Assembly: GCF_012275515.1 (NCBI RefSeq) | Contig: NZ_JAAZQL010000003.1 | Coordinates: forward strand, 1 to 64,000 | Source: Novosphingobium sp. SG707 | Lineage (GTDB): Bacteria; Pseudomonadota; Alphaproteobacteria; Sphingomonadales; Sphingomonadaceae | Reading direction: 5' to 3' | DNA length: 64,000 nt | Shown: one piece after another, positions 27,017-36,617 of the stretch | How the letters are laid out: every line of letters begins with the position of its first letter | Position numbering within the stretch: the first letter of the stretch is position 1 | The notes under the pieces: generated by a model | Database searches by the model: none | What the model saw: only the letters and a program-made list of their open reading frames with translations | What the model was told of the DNA's origin: nothing | Position numbers and translations under genes: made by a program

Positions 27017-28354
27017 ATGGGACGACAGTTTTTCGGCACCGATGGCATTCGCGGACGGACCAATGCCGGGGTGATGACCGCCGAAATCGCGATGAAGGTG
27101 GGTCAGGCCGCGGGCACGCATTTCCTGCGCGGCAAGCATCGCCATCGCGTCGTGATCGGCAAGGATACGCGGCTTTCGGGCTATATGCTGGAAAACGCGA
27201 TGGTGGCCGGGTTCACCAGCGTGGGCATGGATGTGGTGCTGCTCGGCCCGATGCCGACGCCCGCCGTGGCGCTGTTGACGCGCGAATTGCGCGCGGACGT
27301 GGGTGTGATGATCTCGGCCAGCCATAACCCCTACGAGGACAATGGCATCAAGCTGTTCGGCCCCGATGGGTTCAAGCTCTCGGACGAGGATGAGCTGGCC
27401 ATCGAATCGATGCTGGGTCAGGCGCTGCCTCTGGCCGACAGCCCCCAGATCGGGCGGGCGCGGCGCATCGAGGACGCGCGCGGGCGCTATATCCACGCGG
27501 TCAAGGGTTCGGTGCCGCATAACATCCGCCTTGATGGGCTGAAGATCGTGGTCGATTGCGCCAATGGCGCGGCCTATCAGGTGGCCCCTTCGGCGGTCTG
27601 GGAATTGGGCGCGGAGGTGATTGCGGTGGGCGTCACGCCCAACGGCAAGAATATCAACGACAAATGCGGCTCTACCCACCTTGATCTGATCAAGGAAACC
27701 GTGGTCGCCTCGGGCGCGGACATCGGCATTGCACTGGACGGCGATGCCGACCGGCTGATCGTGGTCGATGAAATGGGCCAGACGGTCGATGGCGACCAGT
27801 TGATGGCGCTGATCGGCACGCAATTGCACCAGCGCGGCGAATTGCGCGGCGGGGGCGTAGTGGCCACGGTGATGTCGAACCTTGGGCTGGAGCGTTACCT
27901 GAACGCGCAAGGACTGAACCTCGAACGCACCAAGGTGGGCGACCGCTATGTGCTGGAGCGCATGAAGGAAGGCGGATTCAATGTCGGCGGCGAACAGTCG
28001 GGCCATATGATCATGCTCGACCATGGCACGACCGGCGATGGCACCGTGGCCGCGCTTCAGGTGCTGGTCGCGCTGGTGCAATCGGGCAAGAAGGCGAGCG
28101 AATTGCTCCACCTGTTCGACCCCGTGCCGCAATTGCTGAAAAACATGCGCTTCTCGGGCGGCAAGCCGCTGGAGGCGGACAGCGTGAAAAAGGTGATCGC
28201 GGACGCCGAGGCGCAGCTTGCCGGGCGCGGGCGGCTGGTGATCCGGCCTTCGGGCACTGAACCTGTTATCCGCGTGATGGCCGAGGGCGATGATGCGGCC
28301 GAGGTCGAGCAGGTGGTGGATGCCATTTGCGATGCGGTAAAGGCGGCGGTTTAA
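27017..28354 (+). CDS. glmM: phosphoglucosamine mutase
   Basis: A 445-residue enzyme that converts glucosamine-6-phosphate to glucosamine-1-phosphate for UDP-GlcNAc and cell wall synthesis. It opens with '[12 protein letters not shown]'. The phosphoserine loop is '[20 protein letters not shown]', the metal loop '[10 protein letters not shown]', the sugar-binding loop 'GGEQSGH' and the phosphate-binding loop '[11 protein letters not shown]'. I chose the ATG at 27017, 7 bases after GAGGG, because the protein then has exactly the usual length. Free-standing; convergent partners are not nearby. Confidence 0.96.
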   Translation: MGRQFFGTDGIRGRTNAGVMTAEIAMKVGQAAGTHFLRGKHRHRVVIGKDTRLSGYMLENAMVAGFTSVGMDVVLLGPMPTPAVALLTRELRADVGVMISASHNPYEDNGIKLFGPDGFKLSDEDELAIESMLGQALPLADSPQIGRARRIEDARGRYIHAVKGSVPHNIRLDGLKIVVDCANGAAYQVAPSAVWELGAEVIAVGVTPNGKNINDKCGSTHLDLIKETVVASGADIGIALDGDADRLIVVDEMGQTVDGDQLMALIGTQLHQRGELRGGGVVATVMSNLGLERYLNAQGLNLERTKVGDRYVLERMKEGGFNVGGEQSGHMIMLDHGTTGDGTVAALQVLVALVQSGKKASELLHLFDPVPQLLKNMRFSGGKPLEADSVKKVIADAEAQLAGRGRLVIRPSGTEPVIRVMAEGDDAAEVEQVVDAICDAVKAAV

Positions 28355-28372
28355 CGTAAGTTTGCCTCCGGC

Positions 28373-28571
28373 GGGCAAAGGGACTCGATCCCTTTGCAAT
28401 CCCGTTATGGGGTGGCGCATGGCCTGCCGAGGAGCGCATCTGCGTAGCGGTTTATTAAAGCCTGCGGCGCGGCAGAGTTGCGCTGTGGTTGAACCTGTGA
28501 CGCAACAATGACAGTAATGGGAGCGCGAGGGTCTAGACCCTCGCATTTCATCTTTTCTTGGAAAAACCCTC
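28373..28571 (+). repeat. two hairpins between glmM and the DUF1272 gene
   Basis: GCAAAGGG/CCCTTTGC (about 28375-28400) forms a stem without a T-run. The perfect 20-base palindrome GCGAGGGTCTAGACCCTCGC (28525-28544) is followed by a T-rich stretch (ATTTCATCTTTTCTT). The second could terminate the glmM message or sit in the leader of the next gene, 27 bases ahead of its ATG. The first resembles dispersed intergenic palindromes. Confidence 0.45.
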
Positions 28572-28796
28572 ATGCTCGAAATGCGCCCCGATTGCGAAAA
28601 ATGCGGTCAAGACCTGCCCGCCGAGGCCCCCGGCGCCTTTATCTGCTCGTTTGAATGCACGTTTTGCGCGGAATGCAGCGAGGAACTGGACGATCTTTGC
28701 CCCAATTGCGACGGCGAACTGATGGACCGCCCCACCCGCGCGAAGAAGCACCATGCCAAGAACCCGCCCTCGACGGTGCGGCATTACAAGGGATGA
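28572..28796 (+). CDS. DUF1272 family small zinc-ribbon-like protein
   Basis: A 74-residue protein with eight cysteines in paired motifs: 'CEKCGQ', 'CSFECTFCAECSEEL' and 'CPNCDGEL'. This is the DUF1272 pattern, which suggests one or two bound zinc ions. Function is unknown. The C-terminus is basic ('RAKKHHAKNPP'). The start follows GGA about 10 bases upstream. Its TGA overlaps the thiD ATG, so the two are cotranslated, although no functional link is known. Confidence 0.85.
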   Translation: MLEMRPDCEKCGQDLPAEAPGAFICSFECTFCAECSEELDDLCPNCDGELMDRPTRAKKHHAKNPPSTVRHYKG

Positions 28797-29539
28797 CGCC
28801 TGCCCGGATTCTGACGATTGCCGGATCGGATTGCAGCGGGGGCGCTGGGCTTCAGGCGGATCTGAAAACCATCACCATGCTGGGCGGCTATGGCATGAGC
28901 GCGATCACCGCGATAACCGCCCAGAACACGCGGGGCGTCTTTGCGGTCGAACCGCTTTCGCCCGAAATGGTGGCGGCGCAAATCAACGCCTGCCTTGATG
29001 ACATCGGCGTCGATGCGGTCAAGATCGGTATGCTGGGCAGCGCGGCGATTACGCATATCGTGGCCGACCGGCTGGAGAGGATTGCCGCGCCCGTGGTGTT
29101 CGATCCGGTGATGGTGGCGACCAGCGGGGGCCTCCTGGCCGATGCGGATACCGTGGCGGCGTTTGACCGGATGATGGCGCTGGCGGCGCTCACCACGCCC
29201 AACCTGCCCGAACTGGAGGCGCTGGGCGGTGAGGCAGTGATAAGGGCCAAGACGCAAGCCTTGCTGATAAAAGGCGGTCATGGCGAGGGAGCGGTGATCG
29301 AAAACCGCCTGATCTCCCCCCATGGCGAGCACATTTTCACCAGCGAGCGCATCGACACGCGCCACACCCATGGCACCGGCTGCACTCTGGCCAGCGCGAT
29401 CGCCACCGGGCTGGGACAAGGCATGGCATTGCCCGAGGCCGTCAAACGCGCGGGCGATTTCGTCCATGCCGCCCTGCTGGCCGCGCCGGGTTTCGGCGCG
29501 GGCCATGGGCCCCTTGGACATCAAGCGGTCAGGCTCTGA
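28793..29539 (+). CDS. thiD: hydroxymethylpyrimidine/phosphomethylpyrimidine kinase
   Basis: A 248-residue ribokinase-fold enzyme that phosphorylates the pyrimidine precursor of thiamine twice. 'LTIAGSDCSGGAGLQADLKT' at the N-terminus is diagnostic, with 'TAITAQNTRGV', 'KIGMLGSA' and 'DPVMVATSGG' in order. The C-terminal 'RHTHGTGCTLASAIA' holds the catalytic Asp/Gly anion hole, here with 'GTGC'. ATG at 28793 overlaps the DUF1272 stop. No other thi genes and no TPP riboswitch are visible nearby. Tail-to-tail with the LOG gene with zero spacing. Confidence 0.94.
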   Translation: MTPARILTIAGSDCSGGAGLQADLKTITMLGGYGMSAITAITAQNTRGVFAVEPLSPEMVAAQINACLDDIGVDAVKIGMLGSAAITHIVADRLERIAAPVVFDPVMVATSGGLLADADTVAAFDRMMALAALTTPNLPELEALGGEAVIRAKTQALLIKGGHGEGAVIENRLISPHGEHIFTSERIDTRHTHGTGCTLASAIATGLGQGMALPEAVKRAGDFVHAALLAAPGFGAGHGPLGHQAVRL

Positions 29540-30427
29540 TCATTCGGCAAATTTGGGGAAACAGTCGATCCCGTAATAGCCCGTGATGTGTTCCCACGCA
29601 TCCTCGGCGGTTTCGACCGGCGTGAACAGTTCCAGATCGCGCCGGTTGACCACGCCTTCCTCGACCAGAGCCTCGAAATTGACCACCCGGTTCCAGAATT
29701 CGGCGCCGAACAGCAGGATGGGGATCGGCTTCATCTTGCCGGTCTGGATCAGGGTGAGCAGTTCGAAAAATTCATCGAATGTGCCGAACCCGCCCGGAAA
29801 CACCGCCACCGCCCGCGCGCGCAGCAGGAAATGCATCTTGCGCAGGGCGAAATAGTGGAACTGGAACGCCAGACGCGGCGTGACATAGGGATTGGGCGCC
29901 TGTTCATGGGGCAGCACGATATTGAGCCCGATGGTCTCGGCCCCGACCTCGGATGCGCCGCGATTGGCCGCCTCCATGATCGAGGGGCCGCCGCCCGAAC
30001 AGATCACGAATTGGCGCATACCCTTTTCGACAATCGCACATTGACTGGCGATGCGGGCCAGTTTGCGCGCCTCGTCATAATAGCGGGCATTGGCAACCAG
30101 CCGCTCGGCAATCGCCTTTTCCTCGGGTGTGTTGGCGGCCGCGAGGCGCTCTTCCACCTTTTCCGGGGCGGGAATACGCGCCGAGCCATAGCATACCAAC
30201 GTCGAGCCGATGCCCGCCTCGTCGAGCAGCATTTCGGTTTTCAGCAGTTCGAGCTGAAAGCGAACCGGGCGCAATTCCTCGCGCAGCAAAAATTCAGTGT
30301 CGCGAAAAGCCAGCTTGTAGCTGGCGCTCTGCGTCTGGGCGGTGCGGGTTTCGTGTTTTTCGACAAAGCCGGCTTCCTGCTCGGCCTTATAAAAACGACG
30401 GGACAGACGTTTTTCTTCTTCAGTCAT
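29540..30427 (-). CDS. LOG family protein (TIGR00730, cytokinin-type phosphoribohydrolase)
   Basis: A 295-residue protein with a Rossmann-like core. The family motif appears as 'PGGFGTFDEFFELLTLIQTGK' near residue 217, and 'CSGGGPSIMEAANRGA' earlier is the nucleotide-binding segment. The N-terminal ~80 residues are a helical extension typical of the longer type II LOGs. Characterised members release the base from adenosine or cytokinin 5'-monophosphates; older annotation as lysine decarboxylase is not supported. The gene is divergent from the RND operon across a 253-base region holding a perfect AT palindrome. Confidence 0.85.
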   Translation of the reverse strand: MTEEEKRLSRRFYKAEQEAGFVEKHETRTAQTQSASYKLAFRDTEFLLREELRPVRFQLELLKTEMLLDEAGIGSTLVCYGSARIPAPEKVEERLAAANTPEEKAIAERLVANARYYDEARKLARIASQCAIVEKGMRQFVICSGGGPSIMEAANRGASEVGAETIGLNIVLPHEQAPNPYVTPRLAFQFHYFALRKMHFLLRARAVAVFPGGFGTFDEFFELLTLIQTGKMKPIPILLFGAEFWNRVVNFEALVEEGVVNRRDLELFTPVETAEDAWEHITGYYGIDCFPKFAE

Positions 30428-30557
30428 ATTTTGCTCTTATACGTTCCAATTGACCTTTTTAGCGCAAAAGAGTGAATGGGCAATGACCGAGAGAGCCTTG
30501 GGAATCAGGCGGTAAGCAAGCACTCCGGGGACACCCTTAGGGGCTACCCTTGTATTT

Positions 30558-30574
30558 ATATAAAAATTTTATAT
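30558..30574. promoter_or_regulatory. 17-bp perfect AT palindrome, operator candidate
   Basis: ATATAAAA-A-TTTTATAT lies between the divergent LOG gene and the RND efflux operon, 107 bases before the RND start. It is very unlike the surrounding GC-rich DNA. It could be an operator, a promoter element, or both. No regulator gene is adjacent. Confidence 0.4.
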
Positions 30575-30680
30575 CCGTTCATATTCAATTCAGCGCCCCC
30601 CGTGCTTGGAGCAAACTCGAAGAGCTGGGCGTGCTAGGGGCTGATAGGGATTGGCGGCACGATGCAGGCGAGGAATAAAA

Positions 30681-31940
30681 GTGACGGATAATCAAGCGGT
30701 TGGCACGCTTACGGTCAAGAATCAGCTTGGCCTTTTGCTCAAGGCGGTGCTGGCAGTGGGGGCGGTTGCGCTTCTGGTGCTGGCCTATCGCCATTTCACG
30801 TATAAGGAGCCGGTGGCGCCTGCGCCCCTGCCCGAAGGCATTGTCGAAATGTCGCCATCGCAAATGGCCACGCTCAAGGTCGAGGCCGTGGGCGGGGGCG
30901 ACGGCTGGCTGCAGACCGCCGCCACCGGTATGATCGCGGTGGATGAAACCCATGCCACGCCGATTTTCCTGCCCTATTCGGGGCAAGTCACGCAGGTGAT
31001 GGTTCAGCAGGGCGCCACGGTGGTTCAGGGCCAGCCTCTGCTGACCTTGCGCACCAGCGACGTGGTGGACGCGCGCAACGCGCTGTTCGGCGCGGCCGCC
31101 GCCCGCTCGAGCGCTTTTGCCGCAGCCAAGCTGGCCGAGGAAAACCTCAAGCGCCAGGAACAGATCTATCGCACCGCCGGTGGCGCGCTGCGTGATTATG
31201 AACAGGCTCGTAACGATGCCGTCGCCGCCCAGGCCGCGCTGCGCAGCGCCGAGGCCACGCTGGGCGCCGCGCGCGACAAGCTGGAAATCTATGGTAAGAG
31301 CCAGGGCGAAATCGCCCGCCTCGAAGGCGCGCATGAGGTCAACGGCTATCACCCCGAAACCACATTCCGCGCGCCCATCGGCGGGGTCATCGTCAACCGC
31401 GCCGTCAGCCCGGGCCAGTTCGTTCAGGTGGGCGGCACCACGCCGGTGCTGACGATCGCCAATCCGGGCCAGGTGTGGCTGGTGGCGCAACTGGCCGAAA
31501 GCGACGCGCCCCATGTGCATATGGGCGACCGGGTGGACGTGACCGTCTCGGCCTTCCCCGGCCGCGTGTTTCAGGCCGTGGTCGACAATATCGCCAGCGC
31601 GCTTGATCCGCAAAGCCACCGCCTGCCGGTGCGCGCGACGATCGCCAATCCGGACGGGGCGCTCAAGCCGCAGATGTTCGCCAATTTCACCATCCGCCAT
31701 CAGGACGCCGCCCCCATCAACGGCCGCCCGGTGATGTCGGTGCCCGCACAGGCCGTGATCCGCGAAAATGACACTGCCCGCGTGTGGATCCAGATTTCGC
31801 CCAACCGTTTCCGCTGTATCGATGTCACGCTGGGCGAAAGCCATAATGGCCGGGTCGATGTGACCTCTGGTCTCAAGGGCGGCGAAAAGGTCGTCACCAC
31901 CGGCGCGATCTTTGTGAACGAAGCGGGATTCGGCGCGTGA
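30681..31940 (+). CDS. RND efflux periplasmic adaptor (CzcB/CusB-like)
   Basis: A 419-residue membrane fusion protein. A signal anchor lies at about residues 22-37 ('LAVGAVALLVLAYRHFTY'). A barrel-sandwich half 'PYSGQVTQVMVQQGATVVQG', a coiled-coil hairpin (~140-210) and the other half 'FRAPIGGVIVNRAVSPGQFV' come next, followed by the beta-barrel and membrane-proximal domains. It links the inner-membrane pump to the outer-membrane channel. I chose GTG at 30681, 6 bases after AGGA, over the longer open frame. Its stop overlaps the permease start by 4 bases. Confidence 0.88.
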   Translation: MTDNQAVGTLTVKNQLGLLLKAVLAVGAVALLVLAYRHFTYKEPVAPAPLPEGIVEMSPSQMATLKVEAVGGGDGWLQTAATGMIAVDETHATPIFLPYSGQVTQVMVQQGATVVQGQPLLTLRTSDVVDARNALFGAAAARSSAFAAAKLAEENLKRQEQIYRTAGGALRDYEQARNDAVAAQAALRSAEATLGAARDKLEIYGKSQGEIARLEGAHEVNGYHPETTFRAPIGGVIVNRAVSPGQFVQVGGTTPVLTIANPGQVWLVAQLAESDAPHVHMGDRVDVTVSAFPGRVFQAVVDNIASALDPQSHRLPVRATIANPDGALKPQMFANFTIRHQDAAPINGRPVMSVPAQAVIRENDTARVWIQISPNRFRCIDVTLGESHNGRVDVTSGLKGGEKVVTTGAIFVNEAGFGA

Positions 31941-34900
31941 ACAGTCTTGTCCGTTTTGCGCTGCGTTCGCGCATGCTGGTCATGGGGCTGCTGGCAGGGA
32001 TGCTGGCGGCCGGTGGCATTGCCTTTTACAACCTGAACATCGAGGCCTATCCCGACCCGGTTCCGCCGATGGTGGAAATCATCACCCAGTCCCCCGGCTC
32101 CAGCGCCGAGGAGATGGAGCGCGGCGTCACGATTCCCATCGAGGTGCAGCTGGCGGGCCTGCCGCATATGACGGCGATCCGCACCATCAGCCTGTTCGGC
32201 CTGTCCGACGTGAAGGTGCAGTTCACCTACGATTTCACCTTTGAACAGGCCCAGCAGCAGGTGATCAACCGCCTGTCGCAGCTTGGCCCCCTGCCCGGCG
32301 GCGTCTCGCCCGAACTTTCGCCCACCAGCCCGATCGGCGAAATCTATCGCTATCGCATCAAGGCGCCCAAGGGCTATTCGGTGATGGATCTGAAAACGCT
32401 CCAGAACTGGATTCTGGAACGCCGCTTCAAGGCCATTCCGGGCGTGATCGACGTCACCGGCTGGGGCGGTAAGGAGCGCGCCTATGAGGTGGTGGTCGAT
32501 TCGGCCAAGCTGACCGCGCATCAGACCAGCGTTGCCGCCGTGATCGCGGCGCTGGGCAAGGGCGACAGCAATGTCGGCGGCCAGACGATCAACTTTGGTC
32601 CGCAGGCCGCCATTGTGCGCGGCGTGGCGCTGATCCAGTCGCCCAGCCAGATCGAGAACACGCTGGTCACCAACAATGCGGGCGTGCCGGTCTATATCCG
32701 CGATGTCGCCAGCGTTCAGGTCGGCAACCAGCCGCGCTTTGGCGTGGCGGGCCTTGGCAATGAGGACGATATCGTCGAGGGCATCGTGCTGATGCGTCGC
32801 GGTTCGCAATCCATGCCCACGATCAACGCGGTCAAGGAAGAGGTCGAAAAGATCAATTCGGGCGGCATCCTGCCTCCGGGCGTGACGCTGGTGTCGAATT
32901 ATGACCGGTCGAAGCTGATCGATGTCACCACGCATACCGTGATGGAAAATCTGGTGGTCGGCATCCTGCTGATCTTTGCGCTGCAATGGGGCCTGCTGGG
33001 CAATCTGCGCAGCGCGATCATCGTGGCCACCACCATTCCCTTCGCGCTGGCCTTTGCGGTGCTGATCCTGACGCTTCAGGGCGAGAGCGCCAACCTGCTT
33101 TCGGTGGGCGCGCTCGACTTCGGCCTTGTGGTGGACGCCACGGTCATCATGGTAGAAAATATCTTCCGCCATATGGTCGAACGATCCGAGCATGTGGAAC
33201 GGGGCGAAGGGCATTTCTCCTTCGCCAGCCGCCTTGGCTCGATCCTTCATGCCAGCAGCGAGGTCAGCCGGGGCATTTTCTTTGCCGCCGCGATCATCAT
33301 CGCCTCCTTCCTGCCGCTCTTCACCCTGACGGGCGTGGAAGGCCATATTTTCGGCCCGATGGCCAAGACCTATGCCTATGCCATCGCGGGCGGGTTGATC
33401 GCCACGTTCACGGTGGCGCCGGTGATGTCGGCGCTGCTGCTGCCGGATAAATTGTCCGAGGTGGAAACCTTCATCGTCCAGCGCCTGCGCCGGGTGTACG
33501 AACCGGCCTCCAGCTTTGCGCTGGCCAATCCGGTGGTGACGATCGGCGGCGGATTGCTGCTGTTTGGCGCGGCGATGGTGGGGGTGCGCTCGCTGGGCGT
33601 CGAATTCCTGCCGCATCTCGAAGAAGGCAACCTGTTCATCCGCGGCGAATTGCCGACATCGATCTCGCTGGAGGCGGGCCTGCCCACCACCAATGCGATC
33701 CGCCGCCGCATCGCCTCCTATCCCGAAACGCAGAATGTGCTTTCAACGCAGGGTCGCCCCGATGACGGCACCGACCCGACGGGCTTCTTCAACGCCGAAT
33801 TCTTTGTGCCGCTGAAGCCGCAGAAGGAATGGCCTTCGGGCATGGACAAGGACAAGCTCGTTGCACAAATGAGCAAGGATCTGGCCGAGCATTTCCCCGG
33901 CGTCGATTTCTCCTTCTCGCAAATCATCGAGGATAACGTGGCCGAGGCGGCCAGCGGGGTGAAGGGCGCCAATTCGGTCAAGCTGTTCGGCCCCGATCTG
34001 GAAACGCTGCAAAAGATCGCCAACCAGATCAAGGATGAGATGGCCAAGGTTCAGGGCATTGCCGACCTCGGCGTGTTCCAGTCGCTGGGCCAGCCCACGG
34101 TGCGCATCGATGTCGACCGCGAAAAGGCGGGCCGCTATGGCCTGACCCCCGATGACATCAACCAGACCGTGGCGGCCGCTGTGGGGGGCTCCTCGCCGGG
34201 CGAATTGTACGAACCGCACACCGACCGGCACTTCCCGATCATCGTGCGTTTCCGCCCCGAACAGCGCGACAGCATCGACACGATCAGCCACATCACCGTG
34301 GCCACGCCCAATGCCAGCGGCGGCGTGACGCAGGTTCCCCTGTCCGAGGTGGCCAGCATCCGCCTCGTTTCGGGTGCCAGCTTCATCTATCGCGAGCACC
34401 AGACCCGCTATGTCCCGATCAAGTTCAGCGTGCGCGACCGCGACCTGGGCAGCGCCGTGGCCGAGGCGCAGGCCCGCATCGCCCAGAAGATCACCCTGCC
34501 GCCGGGCTATAGTCTGGAATGGGCGGGCGAAATGTCGAACCTGAAGAATGCCGTGGCGCGTCTGGAAATCGTCGTGCCGATCAGCCTGCTGATCATCTTC
34601 GCGCTGCTGTTTGCCAATTTCGGCAATCTGCGCGACGCCTGCCTCGCGCTCTCGTCCATCCCGATGGCGATCATCGGGGGTGTTCTGGCTCTGGTGTTGA
34701 CGGGAACCTCCTTCTCGATTTCGGCCGCCATCGGCTTTGTCGCGCTGTTCGGCATTGCGGTGATGGACGGGATTTTGGTGGTCAACAATTTCAACACCGC
34801 GCTCAATGAAGGGCAAAGCCGCGAGGAAGCCTTGCAGACCACCACGAAGAATTCGCTGCGTCCGGTGGTGATGACCTGTCTGGTGGCGGCCATCGGCCTG

Positions 34901-35116
34901 CTGCCTGCCGCCGTTGCCACGGGCATCGGTTCGCAGGTGCAAAAGCCGCTGGCGCTGGTGGTCGTGGGCGGCATGACGCTGGCCCCGGTGCTGATCCTGC
35001 TGGTGCTGCCGCTGCTGATCGGGCGCTATTCCAAGCATGTGCCCAACAAGTTCGCCGTGGCCCATGGCAAGGATGAGCGCGATCTGCCCCATCATCATGA
35101 GGGAGAAACGGCATGA
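31937..35116 (+). CDS. RND transporter permease, heavy-metal efflux (CzcA/CusA) type
   Basis: A 1059-residue pump with 12 predicted helices and two large periplasmic loops. The helix-4 motif 'DFGLVVDATVIMVEN' carries the two Asp and one Glu that mark the heavy-metal (HME) branch, although the usual 'VDGAV' reads 'VDATV'. The second half has 'ALFGIAVMDGILVVNNFN'. The C-terminus is His-rich ('DLPHHHEGETA'). Proton-driven export of divalent or monovalent metal cations is the family role; the metal cannot be assigned. It overlaps the adaptor and channel genes by 4 bases each, so the three-part pump is one translation unit. Confidence 0.9.
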   Translation: MNSLVRFALRSRMLVMGLLAGMLAAGGIAFYNLNIEAYPDPVPPMVEIITQSPGSSAEEMERGVTIPIEVQLAGLPHMTAIRTISLFGLSDVKVQFTYDFTFEQAQQQVINRLSQLGPLPGGVSPELSPTSPIGEIYRYRIKAPKGYSVMDLKTLQNWILERRFKAIPGVIDVTGWGGKERAYEVVVDSAKLTAHQTSVAAVIAALGKGDSNVGGQTINFGPQAAIVRGVALIQSPSQIENTLVTNNAGVPVYIRDVASVQVGNQPRFGVAGLGNEDDIVEGIVLMRRGSQSMPTINAVKEEVEKINSGGILPPGVTLVSNYDRSKLIDVTTHTVMENLVVGILLIFALQWGLLGNLRSAIIVATTIPFALAFAVLILTLQGESANLLSVGALDFGLVVDATVIMVENIFRHMVERSEHVERGEGHFSFASRLGSILHASSEVSRGIFFAAAIIIASFLPLFTLTGVEGHIFGPMAKTYAYAIAGGLIATFTVAPVMSALLLPDKLSEVETFIVQRLRRVYEPASSFALANPVVTIGGGLLLFGAAMVGVRSLGVEFLPHLEEGNLFIRGELPTSISLEAGLPTTNAIRRRIASYPETQNVLSTQGRPDDGTDPTGFFNAEFFVPLKPQKEWPSGMDKDKLVAQMSKDLAEHFPGVDFSFSQIIEDNVAEAASGVKGANSVKLFGPDLETLQKIANQIKDEMAKVQGIADLGVFQSLGQPTVRIDVDREKAGRYGLTPDDINQTVAAAVGGSSPGELYEPHTDRHFPIIVRFRPEQRDSIDTISHITVATPNASGGVTQVPLSEVASIRLVSGASFIYREHQTRYVPIKFSVRDRDLGSAVAEAQARIAQKITLPPGYSLEWAGEMSNLKNAVARLEIVVPISLLIIFALLFANFGNLRDACLALSSIPMAIIGGVLALVLTGTSFSISAAIGFVALFGIAVMDGILVVNNFNTALNEGQSREEALQTTTKNSLRPVVMTCLVAAIGLLPAAVATGIGSQVQKPLALVVVGGMTLAPVLILLVLPLLIGRYSKHVPNKFAVAHGKDERDLPHHHEGETA

Positions 35117-36525
35117 GCATGACCGCCCTTTTGCTGGCCGCAACGGTTCCCGCACTGCCTTTGCCTCCGACGCCGGCGGGCAACGCGCCCGCCTCGGTGC
35201 TGAGCGCCCCGGTGGCGCCCGAGGGCGGCCCGGCGCAGGCCATTGCCGTGGGGGCCCCGGTCCCCGCGCAATGGTGGCGCGAATTCGGCAATGACGCGCT
35301 CAATGCGTTGGTCGAACGCAGCCTGAGCGCCAATCCCGACATTGCCGCGGCCGACGCCACCCTGCGTCAGGCGCAGGAACTGGCGCGCGCCTCGGTAGGC
35401 GGGCTGCTGCCCCAGGTCGATGCGGGCTATCAGGCGAGTCGCGCGCGGACCAGCAACACGATCGCACCGGTTCTGGCTGATCAGAATGTGTTGCTCTATA
35501 CCCTCCACACCGCGCAGGTCAGCCTGTCCTGGTCGCCCGATGTGTTCGGCGGCGGGCGGGCGCGGGTGCGCTCGGCGCAGGCAGCGGCGCGGGCGCAGGC
35601 GGCAAGGGCCGATGCGGCGCGCTCGATGGTTGTGGCCAATCTGGTGCAGTCGGCGATCCAATATGCCGCGCTGGGCGAGGAGATCGACGCGACCCGCGAT
35701 GCCGTCACCGCCTATCGCGATGTGCTGGCGCTGATCAAGCTGCGCCAGAAGATCGGCGCGGTGGGGGCTTCGGACGTCGCGGCGCAGGAAACCGCGCTGG
35801 CCGCGATCGAGGGGCAATTGCCGGGGCTGGAGCGCGCGCGCAAGGCGCAGGAGGCCCAGATCGCCGTGCTGATCGGCGTGGCGCCGGGTTCGCCTTTGCC
35901 GCCCGTGCCGCGCATGGATGAACTGACCCTGCCCGCGCAATTGCCCTTGAGCCTGCCCGCGCAGGTGGTCGCCCATCGCCCCGATGTGCGCAGCGCCGCC
36001 GCGATCATGGAAGGCGCCTCGGCCGATGCCAAGGCCGCCGTGGCCGCCCGTCTGCCCTCCTTTACGCTCAGCGCGCAATATGGCGGCACGGCCAACACAT
36101 TTGCCGACATGTTCGCAACCGGCAATCCGTTCTGGACGCTGCTGGGCGGGGTGTCGGCGCCGATCTTCCATGCCGGATCGCTGCTGCACCAAAGCCACGC
36201 AGCCAAGGCCGCGCTGGAGGCCGCGCAGGCGCAGTATCGCTCGACCGCGCTTCAGGCCTTTGCCGATGTCTCGAACGCGCTGACCGCAATCAAGACCGAT
36301 GGCGATGCGCTGGCCGCCGCCGACCGGGGCAACCGCGCCTCGGCCGACAGTCTGAACTTTACCCGCCGCCAATATGAACTGGGCGCGGTCGGCACCTTCA
36401 CCCTGCTGCCGGTTCTGGCCGCCCGGGCCGAGGCGCGCAGCACATGGGTGCAGGCCCGCGCGGCGCGGCTGGTCGATACGGTGGCGCTCTACCAATCGCT
36501 GGGCGGCGGAACCGGCCAGAAATAA
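35113..36525 (+). CDS. RND outer-membrane channel (NodT/TolC-type)
   Basis: A 470-residue outer-membrane factor with two repeated OEP domains. 'WWREFGNDALNALVERSLSA' starts the first, 'WSPDVFGGGRARVRSAQAAA' is the first turn and 'VVAHRPDVRSAAAIMEGASA' the second; 'PIFHAGSLLHQSHAAK' is the matching element. Long amphipathic helices lie between. Most NodT proteins have a lipobox Cys, but here the short N-terminal hydrophobic stretch has none, so it is probably not lipidated. It closes the RND operon before a strong terminator. Confidence 0.88.
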   Translation: MSMTALLLAATVPALPLPPTPAGNAPASVLSAPVAPEGGPAQAIAVGAPVPAQWWREFGNDALNALVERSLSANPDIAAADATLRQAQELARASVGGLLPQVDAGYQASRARTSNTIAPVLADQNVLLYTLHTAQVSLSWSPDVFGGGRARVRSAQAAARAQAARADAARSMVVANLVQSAIQYAALGEEIDATRDAVTAYRDVLALIKLRQKIGAVGASDVAAQETALAAIEGQLPGLERARKAQEAQIAVLIGVAPGSPLPPVPRMDELTLPAQLPLSLPAQVVAHRPDVRSAAAIMEGASADAKAAVAARLPSFTLSAQYGGTANTFADMFATGNPFWTLLGGVSAPIFHAGSLLHQSHAAKAALEAAQAQYRSTALQAFADVSNALTAIKTDGDALAAADRGNRASADSLNFTRRQYELGAVGTFTLLPVLAARAEARSTWVQARAARLVDTVALYQSLGGGTGQK

Positions 36526-36531
36526 TACGAA

Positions 36532-36564
36532 GGGGCGCCCGGCCAAGGCGCCCCTTTTCTTTTC
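36532..36564 (+). terminator. terminator of the RND efflux operon
   Basis: GGGGCGCC and GGCGCCCC pair around a 7-base loop and are followed by TTTTCTTTTC, starting 7 bases after the channel gene stop. Confidence 0.88.
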
Positions 36565-36617
36565 AGCAACACGAAATGGCTTTGTCCCGCAACAAAGCGC
36601 GCCTATGTCCGCGCCTT

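Noticed and set aside
31700..33616. 638-residue antisense frame spanning the RND genes
   Set aside because: Crosses two clear genes, has very high Arg/His/Asp content and no domain.
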